Shown here in pieces: positions 18,502 through 27,903 of a DNA stretch of 64,000 bases; position 1 is the stretch's first letter; each line of letters opens with the position of its first letter. The notes beneath the pieces were generated by a model. It saw only the letters and a list, made by a program, of their open reading frames with translations, ran no database searches and was not told where the DNA came from. The translations under genes were made by a program, and so were the position numbers. Source of the DNA: Planctomycetota bacterium (lineage in GTDB: Bacteria > Planctomycetota > Phycisphaerae > Phycisphaerales > Phycisphaeraceae); the NCBI GenBank assembly GCA_024279275.1, contig JAJRRS010000038.1:1-64000 (forward strand). The letters run 5' to 3'.

Positions 18502-19746
18502 ATGACCCGTACGCAGACCCTTCACGACATCCAGACAAATGCCGGGGCCGAGTTCATCGGCTACGGGCCTGACGAATCCGGGGCTGTGGAGATTTCACAG
18601 GGCTTTGGGCATTACGAGGCCGAGTACGCCGCGATACGCCAGCGCGTCGGGCTGATGCACCTGCCGCAACGGGCTGTGCTGCGATTCACCGGCGGCGACT
18701 GCAAGGATTTCCTGCACCGGATGCTGACCCAGGATATCAACAGCCTTAAGGGCGGCTCGACGGTCCGGGCCTTTCAACTCAACCAGAAGGGCCGGGTCAT
18801 CGCGGACATCATCGTCCACCACGGCGACGTGGACACCTGGCTGGAGATGGATCGGTTCGACCTGCCCGCAGTCCGTGAGATGTACGAATCGCACCTGTTT
18901 GTAGACGATGTAAAGATCGAGGACTGGACCGACCAGCGCACAGCATTGGCGCTGCACGGCCCATCATCGATTGACCTGCTGCGCGCCGTCTGCGAGGAAG
19001 ACCCGCAGACAATGGCCGACATGCCCGGGACGCACCATGTGCTGACACTGGCGGGGGTGAAAGTGACGGTATATCGCTGGGATACCTGCGGCGTGATGGG
19101 TTTTGGTTTGTGGGTTCCATCAGCGAAAGCGACAGAGATATATCAATCACTATTGAGCGCATCCGGTTACGAGTTGGAGCAACCGGACGCCCAGACAGAC
19201 CCCAAGGCGGCGGCGGAGTTTGCCCAACGCCGACGCGCGAGCCTGCGTGGTCGGCCGATCGGCTGGTCGGCATTCAACACCGCGCGCATCGAAGCGGGCT
19301 CGCCCATCTTCCACGTCGACTTCGGACACGATTCGCTCCCGGGTGAGACCGGCATACTCGACGTGGCGGTCAGCTTTACCAAGGGCTGCTACCTCGGCCA
19401 GGAGATCGTCGCGCGGATGCAGAGCCTGGGCCATCCCAAGCGGGTGCTGGTCGGGCTTCGTGTCCAAGGCGATCAACTCCCCGTCGCGGGCACTCAGGTC
19501 ACCGAACCAGCGGAAGACGACAACCACAAAGGCAACGACACCAAATCACCCGCCGCGACACACAAAATCATCGGCGGGGTGACCAGCTCCGCGATCTCTC
19601 CGCTGCTGGGTCACACACCCGTGGTCTTTGCCGTGATGAAATGGGGGCACCACAGCCCGGGGACAAACGTACTGATCCCCGCGGAGGGTGGGCTTGTCAA
19701 AGCATCCGTCCAAGGCCTTCGCTTCCTGGATCCTGCGGCCGATTGA
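18502..19746 (+). CDS. Folate-binding aminomethyltransferase-like protein (GcvT/YgfZ family)
   Basis: RAVLRFTGGDCKDFLHRMLTQDI, QNKGRVIADIIVHH-type segment, FTKGCYLGQEIVARMQSLGHPKR (K-GC-LGQE motif). Confidence 0.88.
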   Translation: MTRTQTLHDIQTNAGAEFIGYGPDESGAVEISQGFGHYEAEYAAIRQRVGLMHLPQRAVLRFTGGDCKDFLHRMLTQDINSLKGGSTVRAFQLNQKGRVIADIIVHHGDVDTWLEMDRFDLPAVREMYESHLFVDDVKIEDWTDQRTALALHGPSSIDLLRAVCEEDPQTMADMPGTHHVLTLAGVKVTVYRWDTCGVMGFGLWVPSAKATEIYQSLLSASGYELEQPDAQTDPKAAAEFAQRRRASLRGRPIGWSAFNTARIEAGSPIFHVDFGHDSLPGETGILDVAVSFTKGCYLGQEIVARMQSLGHPKRVLVGLRVQGDQLPVAGTQVTEPAEDDNHKGNDTKSPAATHKIIGGVTSSAISPLLGHTPVVFAVMKWGHHSPGTNVLIPAEGGLVKASVQGLRFLDPAAD

Positions 19747-19956
19747 TCACTTAACACCCAGCCAGACGGGATAATCGGCCGTCATATACCCCCCGCCTAG
19801 GCAGTATGTCCGATAGTCCTGCGGGTAAAACCCGATGCCTGATGATGTGAAATACGGTGCCTGGATCGGGCTGATCGTGGTATCCTGTGGCTGTTGTTTC
19901 AACGTGTATCACGCCGATATTAATGCTGGGGAGTCATCACGGAGAAACGAGCAACC

Positions 19957-20502
19957 ATGAACCAACAGGCGTACCAGATCGACCGGGACCGCCGGGTATT
20001 GGTAGCCCGCCCAAACCGTGCCCAGTGCATGGGCGCGGACCTCGCCTCGCTTGTCGTCGAGCTTTGCCAGCGAATCGATCAGGGTGACGCCGACAGCGTC
20101 GTGATCGAACTGAGCAACGTCCAGCACATGGACTCGTGCTGCCTGGGCAGGATCATTGTTCTGCACCAACATGCCCGAGCCGCAGGCGGGTCCGTCGCGC
20201 TGGCACAGTGCCAACCCAATGTCGAGTTTCTTTTCAAGATGACTAAGCTGGACAAGGTGCTGGGGCTATACGACAGCACCGAAAACGCCATCGCCGAACT
20301 GCGCGACAGACGGACCCGACCCAAACCGCACCAGAACCGCACAGGCCCAACTGATTCGGATACACCCCGCAATCTACAACCCGCCCGACAAACACGCGGC
20401 TACGCGCCGATGATCGCGGCACTGCTGCGGGCACACAAACGCATCCACGCCAGCCGACCCGTCGCCCAGGAACAGACCCTGCACCACGGCCCCCCTTCTT
20501 AA
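19957..20502 (+). CDS. STAS-domain protein (anti-sigma-factor antagonist-like) with basic C-terminal tail
   Basis: VVIELSNVQHMDSCCLGRIIVLHQHARAAGGSVALAQCQPNVEFLFKMTKLDKVLGLYDSTENAI. Confidence 0.78.
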   Translation: MNQQAYQIDRDRRVLVARPNRAQCMGADLASLVVELCQRIDQGDADSVVIELSNVQHMDSCCLGRIIVLHQHARAAGGSVALAQCQPNVEFLFKMTKLDKVLGLYDSTENAIAELRDRRTRPKPHQNRTGPTDSDTPRNLQPARQTRGYAPMIAALLRAHKRIHASRPVAQEQTLHHGPPS

Positions 20503-20675
20503 TCCCGCCGCCTCACCACCCAAACACAACAACAAAACACCGCTGCCACAGCCCGTAAACACCCGGTCCTGCCGGTTGCAGGGGTCATTACCTCTGGCGA
20601 ACCCCGGGCAAGTAGAGAATCCAGGCAACCGACCACACCCGCCTCAGCCGCCGCCGAACCCATCCGATAAAGATA

Positions 20676-21062
20676 GTGAGGCAATACAACGCGCTGATGG
20701 CGCGGAGGATTATTATGCTCCCCGAAGGATTCGAAGTCGAGCAGGCGGGCCAACTGGTCACCGCATACCTACGCGCCACGGAGGTCGCACACATCGACAT
20801 GCAGGAGTTGATGCAGGAGTGCGCTGAAAAAATCCGCTACAACAACGCACAAAACTTCATCTTCGACCTCGAACAGGTCGAGTTCCTCGCGTCAGCCTGC
20901 ATCGGGTCGCTGGTCGAGTTCCTCCAGGAAGTCGAGCACTGCCGGGGCCAGATCGCGCTGGTGAATTGCCAGGACAACGTCACATTCCTCTTCAAGGTCA
21001 CACGGCTGGACAACGTGTTCCACATGTTCGACGACCTGGAAGAGGCGATCGAGAGCTTCTAG
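20676..21062 (+). CDS. STAS-domain protein (anti-sigma-factor antagonist-like)
   Basis: FIFDLEQVEFLASACIGSLVEFLQEVEHCRGQIALVNCQDNVTFLFKVTRLDNVFHMFDDLEEAI; start codon ambiguous (20676, 20697 or 20715). Confidence 0.78.
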   Translation: MRQYNALMARRIIMLPEGFEVEQAGQLVTAYLRATEVAHIDMQELMQECAEKIRYNNAQNFIFDLEQVEFLASACIGSLVEFLQEVEHCRGQIALVNCQDNVTFLFKVTRLDNVFHMFDDLEEAIESF

Positions 21063-21093
21063 ACCGCCCTCTATCCAACCGTAGCGACTCACC

Positions 21094-21125
21094 GATAGCC
21101 CCCGGCGGAAGCCGGGGGTTCTATC
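21094..21125 (+). terminator. Stem-loop downstream of the STAS gene (terminator or REP-like)
   Basis: GATAGCCCCCGGC-GGAA-GCCGGGGGTTCTATC, near-perfect hairpin 32 nt after the stop codon. Confidence 0.55.
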
Positions 21126-21154
21126 ACGGGCTTTCGTTCACGGTTAACAAGTAA

Positions 21155-21380
21155 TACCAATCCCATTAAATACTCGTGCGCCTGTGAAGACCACGCTCGC
21201 CCGAACGTGGGACGGCACTACTAGAGCAATTCGCGTCATTTTTCTCCTAACGAGCCGCGACCGTAAGGGAGCGGGATTCCCGTGTGTCCGCCCCCTTACG
21301 GTCGCGGTTCGTTGAGACAAATGAAAACTATTTCTGCAAATTGCTCTAACTGACGCACGAGTTCTTTTCGGGATTGGTAT
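21155..21380. repeat. Nested inverted-repeat element (MITE-like or large structured RNA)
   Basis: Four nested arms: ATACCAATCCC (21155..21165)/GGGATTGGTAT (21370..21380); ACTCGTGCG (21172..21180)/CGCACGAGT (21354..21362); TAGAGCAATT (21222..21231)/AATTGCTCTA (21339..21348); CCGCGACCGTAAGGG (21255..21269)/CCCTTACGGTCGCGG (21293..21307). Confidence 0.8.
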
Positions 21381-21537
21381 AAGCCGCTACGCCTGAATTG
21401 GGAATGCGCTAAAACGTCGTTGCCACCAGCCAGTTGCATATACAGGTAACGTCGGGGCACCGTTTAGCCGAAATTTTATAAGTGGCTGTGTGCATCAGAC
21501 GCGGGTTTTCGAGGCTTACATTATCGGGTGGTGATCC

Positions 21538-22443
21538 ATGGACAACAATCAAACCGACGGCGTGACGGACGACCCAAAGACTGGCAAAACCACGAACCGA
21601 CGCTGGCTTAGGTTTGCGCTGCGGGCCGTTCTGGTGTTGCTGCTGCTAGTCGCAGCCGGGTCCGCGATTATCATTTACCTCGCGCGCTCCGAGCCGACCT
21701 ATTGGAAAGAACATCAGGTATTCCTCCGTGAGTCTACGCCCGAGCAACTCGAACAACTCGCGGAGCAGGTTGATTTACAGTTGCAATCCCTCGCCAACCT
21801 GGGACTTGATCCGATCGACCGCGAAGCCGATGCCGCGATGCAGTCGCTCAATGCGCTCGCCGGCTCGGATAGACCCGACGACAACCAGGCCAAGGTCAAG
21901 CCCGAGGACGTTCACATCAACATCGATCAGGTATTTACCCTCACCAACGACCAACTCGCCGCCGTCGTGCAGACTCGCCTGGAAGACTGGATGAGCGATC
22001 GGGGTTACGACAAGCCGACCGAGATCACCGACCCGCTGGTCGCCGTCGATGATGGCAGCCTGGTGATGGCGTTTCAACTACAGCTCGGCAGCTTCGCTCA
22101 GATTGTTTCCGGGAGGTTCGACCTGCAGATCCACAACGACGGCATGGCCGAGCTATCCATGAAACGCTTCCTCGTCGGAACCCTCCCCGTCCCCGCCAAC
22201 GCAGTCGGCAAACACCTCCGCCAAATGTCCGGCGGCAACTCACGCGCAACCGAAGTCGGAGAATGGCTCGAAAAACTCCAGCACCTGGAGTTCAAGCCCG
22301 TCATCGAGCTGGATCATCGCCGACGCGCCCGCGTCCAAGACTACAAACTCCTTGACCACGGCCTGGAACTCACCGTCCGCGTGCAGGACCATAAGACCTA
22401 CAAATTGATGAACCAGGCGCTCGCCGGTGTGGCGGCGAACTAG
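21538..22443 (+). CDS. Hypothetical protein with a single N-terminal TM segment
   Basis: 301 aa; FALRAVLVLLLLVAAGSAIIIYLA TM near N-terminus, hydrophilic remainder. Confidence 0.65.
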   Translation: MDNNQTDGVTDDPKTGKTTNRRWLRFALRAVLVLLLLVAAGSAIIIYLARSEPTYWKEHQVFLRESTPEQLEQLAEQVDLQLQSLANLGLDPIDREADAAMQSLNALAGSDRPDDNQAKVKPEDVHINIDQVFTLTNDQLAAVVQTRLEDWMSDRGYDKPTEITDPLVAVDDGSLVMAFQLQLGSFAQIVSGRFDLQIHNDGMAELSMKRFLVGTLPVPANAVGKHLRQMSGGNSRATEVGEWLEKLQHLEFKPVIELDHRRRARVQDYKLLDHGLELTVRVQDHKTYKLMNQALAGVAAN

Positions 22444-22461
22444 AGCTTGCCCAGCCCTCTT

Positions 22462-23057
22462 CTAATCACTCGACACGGCCAGTGTTTGCCCGGCCTCTGA
22501 TGCTTCTTTGACCTCGATGAGTTGGCCGGTCTTTACATCGAAAAGAAAGCCATGGATGCGAACATCGGGCGACACGAGGGGGTGATTTCGAATACGCTGA
22601 ACATCTTCGACCACCGCCGCCTCGGGGTCTGAGATGGAAAGCCAACGTACAAACTGTGCCTCGGTCGAGCCACCGTCGTTGTCTTGGTTACGCCACACCT
22701 TTCCGTTGTATGTGGCCGTCTTTAAGCTGGTCTTTAATAGGCGAGCGATGGTTGCGTCGTCGAAGTACTCCATACCACAGTCGGTGTGGTGAATGACGAA
22801 CCATTCGCGTGTCCCAAGCATTTTGTGCGATACAACCAGAGAGCGAATCGCGTCGTCCGTAGCTCGCCCCCCGCATTCCTAAAGACGTGGGCATCGCCCT
22901 CCGTGAGGCCGGCAAACTTGGCCGGGTCTAACCTTGCATCGATACAGGTCAAGATGGAAAAGTGCCGACCGGGCGGCATAGGCAGGTCGGCCTTGTCGCC
23001 AAAACCATCCGCGTACGATTTATTTGCTTCAAGAATCTGTTTCTTAATGTCTGACAT
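22462..23057 (-). pseudogene. Beta-class carbonic anhydrase interrupted by a -1 frameshift in a homopolymer
   Basis: Upstream part MSDIKKQILEANKSYADGF...ILTCIDARLDPAKFAGLTEGDAHVFRNAGG and downstream part (other frame) [34 protein letters not shown] form one beta-CA; adding one C to the C6 run at 22867..22872 restores ...[18 protein letters not shown]... Confidence 0.85.
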
Positions 23058-23104
23058 AGTCCGCTCCATAGGGTAAAAATCGGATTGAAGGGGCGAGGCG
23101 AGAC

Positions 23105-23578
23105 TCAGTTCAATGACAACGCCTCTGCTTGTATATTCTCCTGTGACGGCACATGCCTGAACTCAGGAATCAAGTAGCCCAAGTGATGCGCGCAGTGCCA
23201 TAGCTGGAACCGATTGCACGACTTGGCATTCACTCGGCACTTTTGTTTTTTAACCGCGTTAATGTAGCGGCTAACCCCACCAGCATCATCGGTGTCTGGG
23301 AATTGCCTTGGCTTCGCAAACGGGAGCGTCGGAACCCGTATACCAAGCCAACCGGCCAAACGGCCAAACCGCATGACCCAGACCGGGATACCAACCCGCT
23401 CCGCAAACGCACCGAGGCGCTTCTCGCCATAATACTGCGAGAGTTCCATGATACTGGCCAAGTGGTTACAGTTCTCGCCCAGCGACCACTTGCCCTCCTT
23501 ACTATAGCCCGCCTCTTGTAACAGGTCGATACGCTCAAGCACCTCGTCCCAACTCACAAACATCAGCTTATTAGGCAT
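23105..23578 (-). CDS. DUF1569 / DinB-like protein
   Basis: WSLGENCNHLASIMELSQYY...FQLWHCAHHLGYLIPEF. Confidence 0.65.
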   Translation of the reverse strand: MPNKLMFVSWDEVLERIDLLQEAGYSKEGKWSLGENCNHLASIMELSQYYGEKRLGAFAERVGIPVWVMRFGRLAGWLGIRVPTLPFAKPRQFPDTDDAGGVSRYINAVKKQKCRVNAKSCNRFQLWHCAHHLGYLIPEFRHVPSQENIQAEALSLN

Positions 23579-23637
23579 CCTGTTTAACTCCGGTGTTTAG
23601 GTGTTTATATATTTGCGTTTTTCACGACAACATGGCT

Positions 23638-24177
23638 TCAAGCAAACAACGGCTTTCGGCCAAGCATCCGCCTCGCGTCCGCGACCTGGCCGCGGTGCAT
23701 CACCGGGTGCAGGATCAGAACGCCAAAGCACGCACCCACCGTCCCCATCATCGCTTCACGCCCAGGCGGGCAGTTCTTGCTGGGCTGATCCAGATCATCC
23801 TCGGTCAGCCCCGACAACACACTCAGCGTCTGCTCGCGAACCTCATCAAACTTCTTTCGAACTTCATCCCACGGAAGATACTTCTCCGCATCGGCAACCG
23901 GCTCGACACCGCCGCCGAACATCTCCTTCCAGCCGATCAGAGGGTTCTCATTCCCCAGGATGATGTGGTTGACAATGTTCGCCTCCGCATAAGCCAGGTG
24001 CCCCAGTATCCAAAGCGGGTGGTTGCCCCCCTTAGAGGTCGGCTGCGCCAATGGCGAATCCTTCATGTCGTCCAGCAACCCAAGCGTCAGATTCTTGCCG
24101 CCCTCAAGACCCGCCTTGATGAAATCGATCGTTCTCAAAACACGCTCCTTTAAGTAAGTAACACGATCCACTGCCAA
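23638..24177 (-). CDS. DinB family protein
   Basis: HPLWILGHLAYAEANIVNHIILGNENPLIGWKEMFGGG...HPVMHRGQVADARRMLGRKPLF. Confidence 0.8.
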   Translation of the reverse strand: MAVDRVTYLKERVLRTIDFIKAGLEGGKNLTLGLLDDMKDSPLAQPTSKGGNHPLWILGHLAYAEANIVNHIILGNENPLIGWKEMFGGGVEPVADAEKYLPWDEVRKKFDEVREQTLSVLSGLTEDDLDQPSKNCPPGREAMMGTVGACFGVLILHPVMHRGQVADARRMLGRKPLFA

Positions 24178-24280
24178 TCAAGCACCGCCCCACACCGGGG
24201 CCGTGACGTATCCATCCTCAATCAATCTTATTCCTGAATCATCATTCAATAAATCACCAAAAAAACCTGAACCCGCCGGC

Positions 24281-24862
24281 TCACATCAAGGACAGGGTCG
24301 TATCCACAACCGCCTGGATCGCTTTCTTCCCAGCCCCGGCCCGGGCCATCACGCTCAACCCCTGCTTGGTGTTCACCAGGAACGCCGCCATCTCTGCCGG
24401 GCCGACCTCCCCCACCCACTCCCCGCTGTCCCGCGCAGCGATCAGCTTCTGCTCCATCGCATCCTGCATCCGCTTCATCGCACGACGCGCCAGCTGCGCC
24501 ACCCCCTTCTTCTCGTTCCCAAACTCGATCAGCGTGTGGTCAATAAAACAACCCTTGCACCCAGGCGACGACATAAACCCGCCCCAGCACCGGACCAACG
24601 CCTTCACATTCTCCAACGGCGACCCAGGCCCATCCAGAACCTTCATCCCCTGGCCCAACGCGTTCTGGCAATACAACTCAAACACCCGATCATAAAGCAC
24701 CTTCTTGTCGCCAAACGCCGCATACATACTGCCGCTGTTGATGTCCATCGCGGACAACAACTCCTCACACGTCGCCCCCTCGTAGCCCTTGCGCCAGAAC
24801 ACCTCCAGAGCCGCCTCAAGAGCCTGCTTCTCATCAAACTCTCGGGGACGACCTCGAACCAT
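24281..24862 (-). CDS. TetR/AcrR family transcriptional regulator
   Basis: RGRPREFDEKQALEAALEVFWRKGYEGATCEELLSAMDINSGSMYAAFGDKKVLYDRV. Confidence 0.92.
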   Translation of the reverse strand: MVRGRPREFDEKQALEAALEVFWRKGYEGATCEELLSAMDINSGSMYAAFGDKKVLYDRVFELYCQNALGQGMKVLDGPGSPLENVKALVRCWGGFMSSPGCKGCFIDHTLIEFGNEKKGVAQLARRAMKRMQDAMEQKLIAARDSGEWVGEVGPAEMAAFLVNTKQGLSVMARAGAGKKAIQAVVDTTLSLM

Positions 24863-24941
24863 CCCACAAGCATAGTATTTGTTGAATGGATAGTCAATAT
24901 ATTGGCGTGAATTATTTTAACCCCGACCAGACAGCACTTTT

Positions 24942-26027
24942 CTACTCAAACCCATGCGTCGAAACGAAATGCCCGGGTTCGCCGGGGACTTCTAGTAACG
25001 GCGGGCGGTCCAGCAGGCTTTCACGGGTGATGTGGGTGACGCCGTCTTCGGTGTGTTCACTGGGGTCGCAGGAGGTATTAGCTGCGGCGGGCTTGCTCCC
25101 GGGGGCGGGGGCGGGGGCGTTGTCTTTGAAGAGGTGGATCGGGCTGGGGACATCGCCCTCGAGCATGATGCGTTGCTTCTTGCCGGTCGGGTCGGGGTTG
25201 GGGGCGGCGCTCAGCAACGCACGCGTGTAAGGGTGCAACGGGTTTCGATACAGCGTGTCGCGGTCGGCGAGTTCGACAATTCGGCCTAAATACATCACAG
25301 CCACACGGTCGCAAAAATGTTCGACCACAGCCAGGTTGTGCGCAATAAACAAATACGACAAACCAAACTCATCTTGAAGGTCGGCCAGCAGGTTCAGGAT
25401 CTGCGACTGGATCGAGACGTCCAGCGCACTGACTGGCTCATCGCAAACGATAAACTTAGGCTCGAGCGCCAGTGCGCGTGCGATGCCGATGCGCTGACGT
25501 TGGCCGCCAGAGAATTCGTGGGGGTATCTAAAGGCGTGGTCGGGTTCGAGGCCGACTTTATTTAAGAGCGTGGCAACCCGGTCGCGCAGCTCAGAGCCTT
25601 TGGCGAGTTTGTGGACCACGATCGGTTCGCCGATGATTCGGCCAACAGTCATGCGCGGGTTCAATGAGCCGACGGGGTCCTGGAAGATGATCTGCATCCG
25701 TTGACGAAGGCGTTTCATCTCGCCTGCGTTCTTGGCGAGGACATCCTGACCCTCGAAGTGAACCGAGCCTTCCGTGGCGGGGATCAGGCGTAGGATGGTT
25801 CGCCCGACGGTGGACTTGCCGCAGCCGGACTCACCGACCAGGCCTAGGGTTTCGCGCTGGCCGATATCGAACGACACATCATCGACTGCGCGGACGTGCC
25901 CGACGAGCCGGCGCATCAGGCCTCGCTTGACCGGGAAGTAGGTCTTGAGATTCTTAACACTCAGCAATGGCTGGGCGTTAGAAGGCGGAGCCTCATTCGG
26001 CACGGTGTGCGTGGCGGTCGCGGTCAT
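24942..26027 (-). CDS. Oligopeptide/dipeptide ABC transporter ATP-binding protein (OppF/DppF-like)
   Basis: Walker [18 protein letters not shown], signature [33 protein letters not shown]-terminal [19 protein letters not shown]; start set at [14 protein letters not shown]. Confidence 0.93.
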   Translation of the reverse strand: MTATATHTVPNEAPPSNAQPLLSVKNLKTYFPVKRGLMRRLVGHVRAVDDVSFDIGQRETLGLVGESGCGKSTVGRTILRLIPATEGSVHFEGQDVLAKNAGEMKRLRQRMQIIFQDPVGSLNPRMTVGRIIGEPIVVHKLAKGSELRDRVATLLNKVGLEPDHAFRYPHEFSGGQRQRIGIARALALEPKFIVCDEPVSALDVSIQSQILNLLADLQDEFGLSYLFIAHNLAVVEHFCDRVAVMYLGRIVELADRDTLYRNPLHPYTRALLSAAPNPDPTGKKQRIMLEGDVPSPIHLFKDNAPAPAPGSKPAAANTSCDPSEHTEDGVTHITRESLLDRPPLLEVPGEPGHFVSTHGFE

Positions 26028-26039
26028 GGGGATATGATA
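26028..26039 (-). promoter_or_regulatory. Candidate leaderless -10 box upstream of OppF-like gene
   Basis: Minus strand CGC-TATCAT-ATCCCC-ATG. Confidence 0.45.
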
Positions 26040-26165
26040 GCGGGGGCTAGGGTCTAGGGTACAGGAGCCGAGGAGCCGAGGAGTCGAGGAGTCGATCGAT
26101 AGATCGTGTCTCAACACCTGATCACGCATTTACCCGTTACGGCTGAGTCGTCATCTGCGATGGCG

Positions 26166-27776
26166 TTACGGGGTGGTGAAATCCGCTGGCAATTTCAGGA
26201 TCACGAACTGCGTGACCAGTTCCCGGTTCTGCCAGGTCTTGGTGCTGATACGGATGCCTTGTGTCGGGTCGTGCAACTCGATCTGAGAAATCAGCTCATC
26301 GACGTTGGCGATGGGTTCGCCCATGACGTGGGTGATGAGCATGCCACTGTCGAGGCGTTCAACAGCGGCGACGGAGTTGCGCCTGATGGACGTGATTATC
26401 ACGGTGGGGAAATACTCGACGCCGAACCGTTCAGCAGTCCGCTCGGTGAAGTCCTGTACCCCCGCGATGCCCAGCTTCCGCAGCGTGCTCATGCCCTCTG
26501 CGGTGGCGTCGGGGTGTTTGGGATTTGTCACAGGCCCGGCAGCCAGACTCATGTTCGGGAACTCATCCAAGACAACATTGATGGTGCCAATCTCACCGTC
26601 ACGGAACAACTCGACAGCAACCTCGGCCCCGGGCTTGTACCGCGCTATGAGGCTGCGAAGCCCAGCGATCGTCGGAGTAGGCTTGTCGTTGATCTTGGTG
26701 ATGATGTCGCCGCGCTTGATCCCGGCAAGGCCTGCGGGGCCATCTACATTAACACCACTGACCAAAACGCCCTTCCCGTCGAATCCGAACGTCTGGGCCA
26801 TGCGTTCATCCAGATCGTCTACCGGGAGCGCAATCCCCAGGAAGCCGCGGCGGACTTCCCCGTCGGCGATGATCTGATCCGCGATCTCAACAACCATATC
26901 TACAGGAATCGCAAAACCCAATCCGACGAACGTGCCGTTGCCGGGCGTGCGTGGGCCGTTGCCTGCGGCGATGGCGGTGTTCATGCCGACGACTTCGCCG
27001 TAGATATTGGTCAGAGGCCCACCGGAGTTGCCGGGGTTAATCATGGCGTCGGTCTGGATGAAGTTTTCGTAGCCGCCGCCCTTGACGTTGATGATGCCAA
27101 GCTCGCGTCCGGTGGCGGAGATGATGCCCTGGCTCATGGAGAAGTCGAAGCTAAGCGGGGAACCGAAGGCAAAGACCATGTCGCCCTGCTGCACGCCTTC
27201 CCGCGCGATCGAAGCGGGGACGAGGTTCTTCACGTCCACGGTCAAGACCGCAATATCGGTACGGTCATCGGTATTCAAGATTTTGGCTTCGTACTCCGCA
27301 CCATCGTGAAAGCGAATCTTGATGACGTCTGCATTGCGCACGACGTGGTGATTGGTGATGATGACGTGCTGGTAGTCGTCCGGGTCTTCGGGGTTTTGAT
27401 ATCGGTAGACCCAGCCCGAGCCAGAGCCGATCAGACGCGGCGGTGCGTAGCGGTCGTAACGACCTGACCGTGGTTGACCATCGGTATCTGCATCGGGATC
27501 GAAGAGTCGGCGGGCTGTGCCGTGGGGATTGAAGTCGGCACGGGCCAGGACCTGGATCGCAACGACGCTGGGTTCGACGGCCTGCGAGACCTTGCGGAAC
27601 GACTCGCTAAGCTCGGCAAGGAAAGGGTTCTCCGTGAGGCTGTTCTTCACGAACGTGACACGGGATTGCGTGTGGGTGTAGGCGATCTCCCTGGCGACCC
27701 CGGGGCCTAGAATCATCACCAGCAGAACGGTGAGCAACAGAACAAGGGTCGGGCCGTACCAGCGGATTCGGGACAT
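26166..27776 (-). CDS. HtrA/Deg-like trypsin-family serine protease with PDZ domain
   Basis: ITNHHVV, RTDIAVLTV, NPGNSGGPLTNIYGEVVGMNTAI catalytic triad context; GPAGLAGIKRGDIITKIND PDZ; N-terminal TM. Confidence 0.92.
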   Translation of the reverse strand: MSRIRWYGPTLVLLLTVLLVMILGPGVAREIAYTHTQSRVTFVKNSLTENPFLAELSESFRKVSQAVEPSVVAIQVLARADFNPHGTARRLFDPDADTDGQPRSGRYDRYAPPRLIGSGSGWVYRYQNPEDPDDYQHVIITNHHVVRNADVIKIRFHDGAEYEAKILNTDDRTDIAVLTVDVKNLVPASIAREGVQQGDMVFAFGSPLSFDFSMSQGIISATGRELGIINVKGGGYENFIQTDAMINPGNSGGPLTNIYGEVVGMNTAIAAGNGPRTPGNGTFVGLGFAIPVDMVVEIADQIIADGEVRRGFLGIALPVDDLDERMAQTFGFDGKGVLVSGVNVDGPAGLAGIKRGDIITKINDKPTPTIAGLRSLIARYKPGAEVAVELFRDGEIGTINVVLDEFPNMSLAAGPVTNPKHPDATAEGMSTLRKLGIAGVQDFTERTAERFGVEYFPTVIITSIRRNSVAAVERLDSGMLITHVMGEPIANVDELISQIELHDPTQGIRISTKTWQNRELVTQFVILKLPADFTTP

Positions 27777-27903
27777 CGTGAACTCCTGATATTCGATCTT
27801 GATGCGTCTTGGTTGATTAATAAAGCCGAGTATTCGGCGACGGCCCGCTGTCGGGACACGATGCCTCTAGTAGTATCGACCGATTTACGCTCGGGGCCGA
27901 GAT

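Noticed and set aside
26106-27467. 453-aa plus-strand ORF
   Set aside because: Antisense shadow of the HtrA gene; no recognisable motif, and HtrA catalytic motifs are intact on the other strand.
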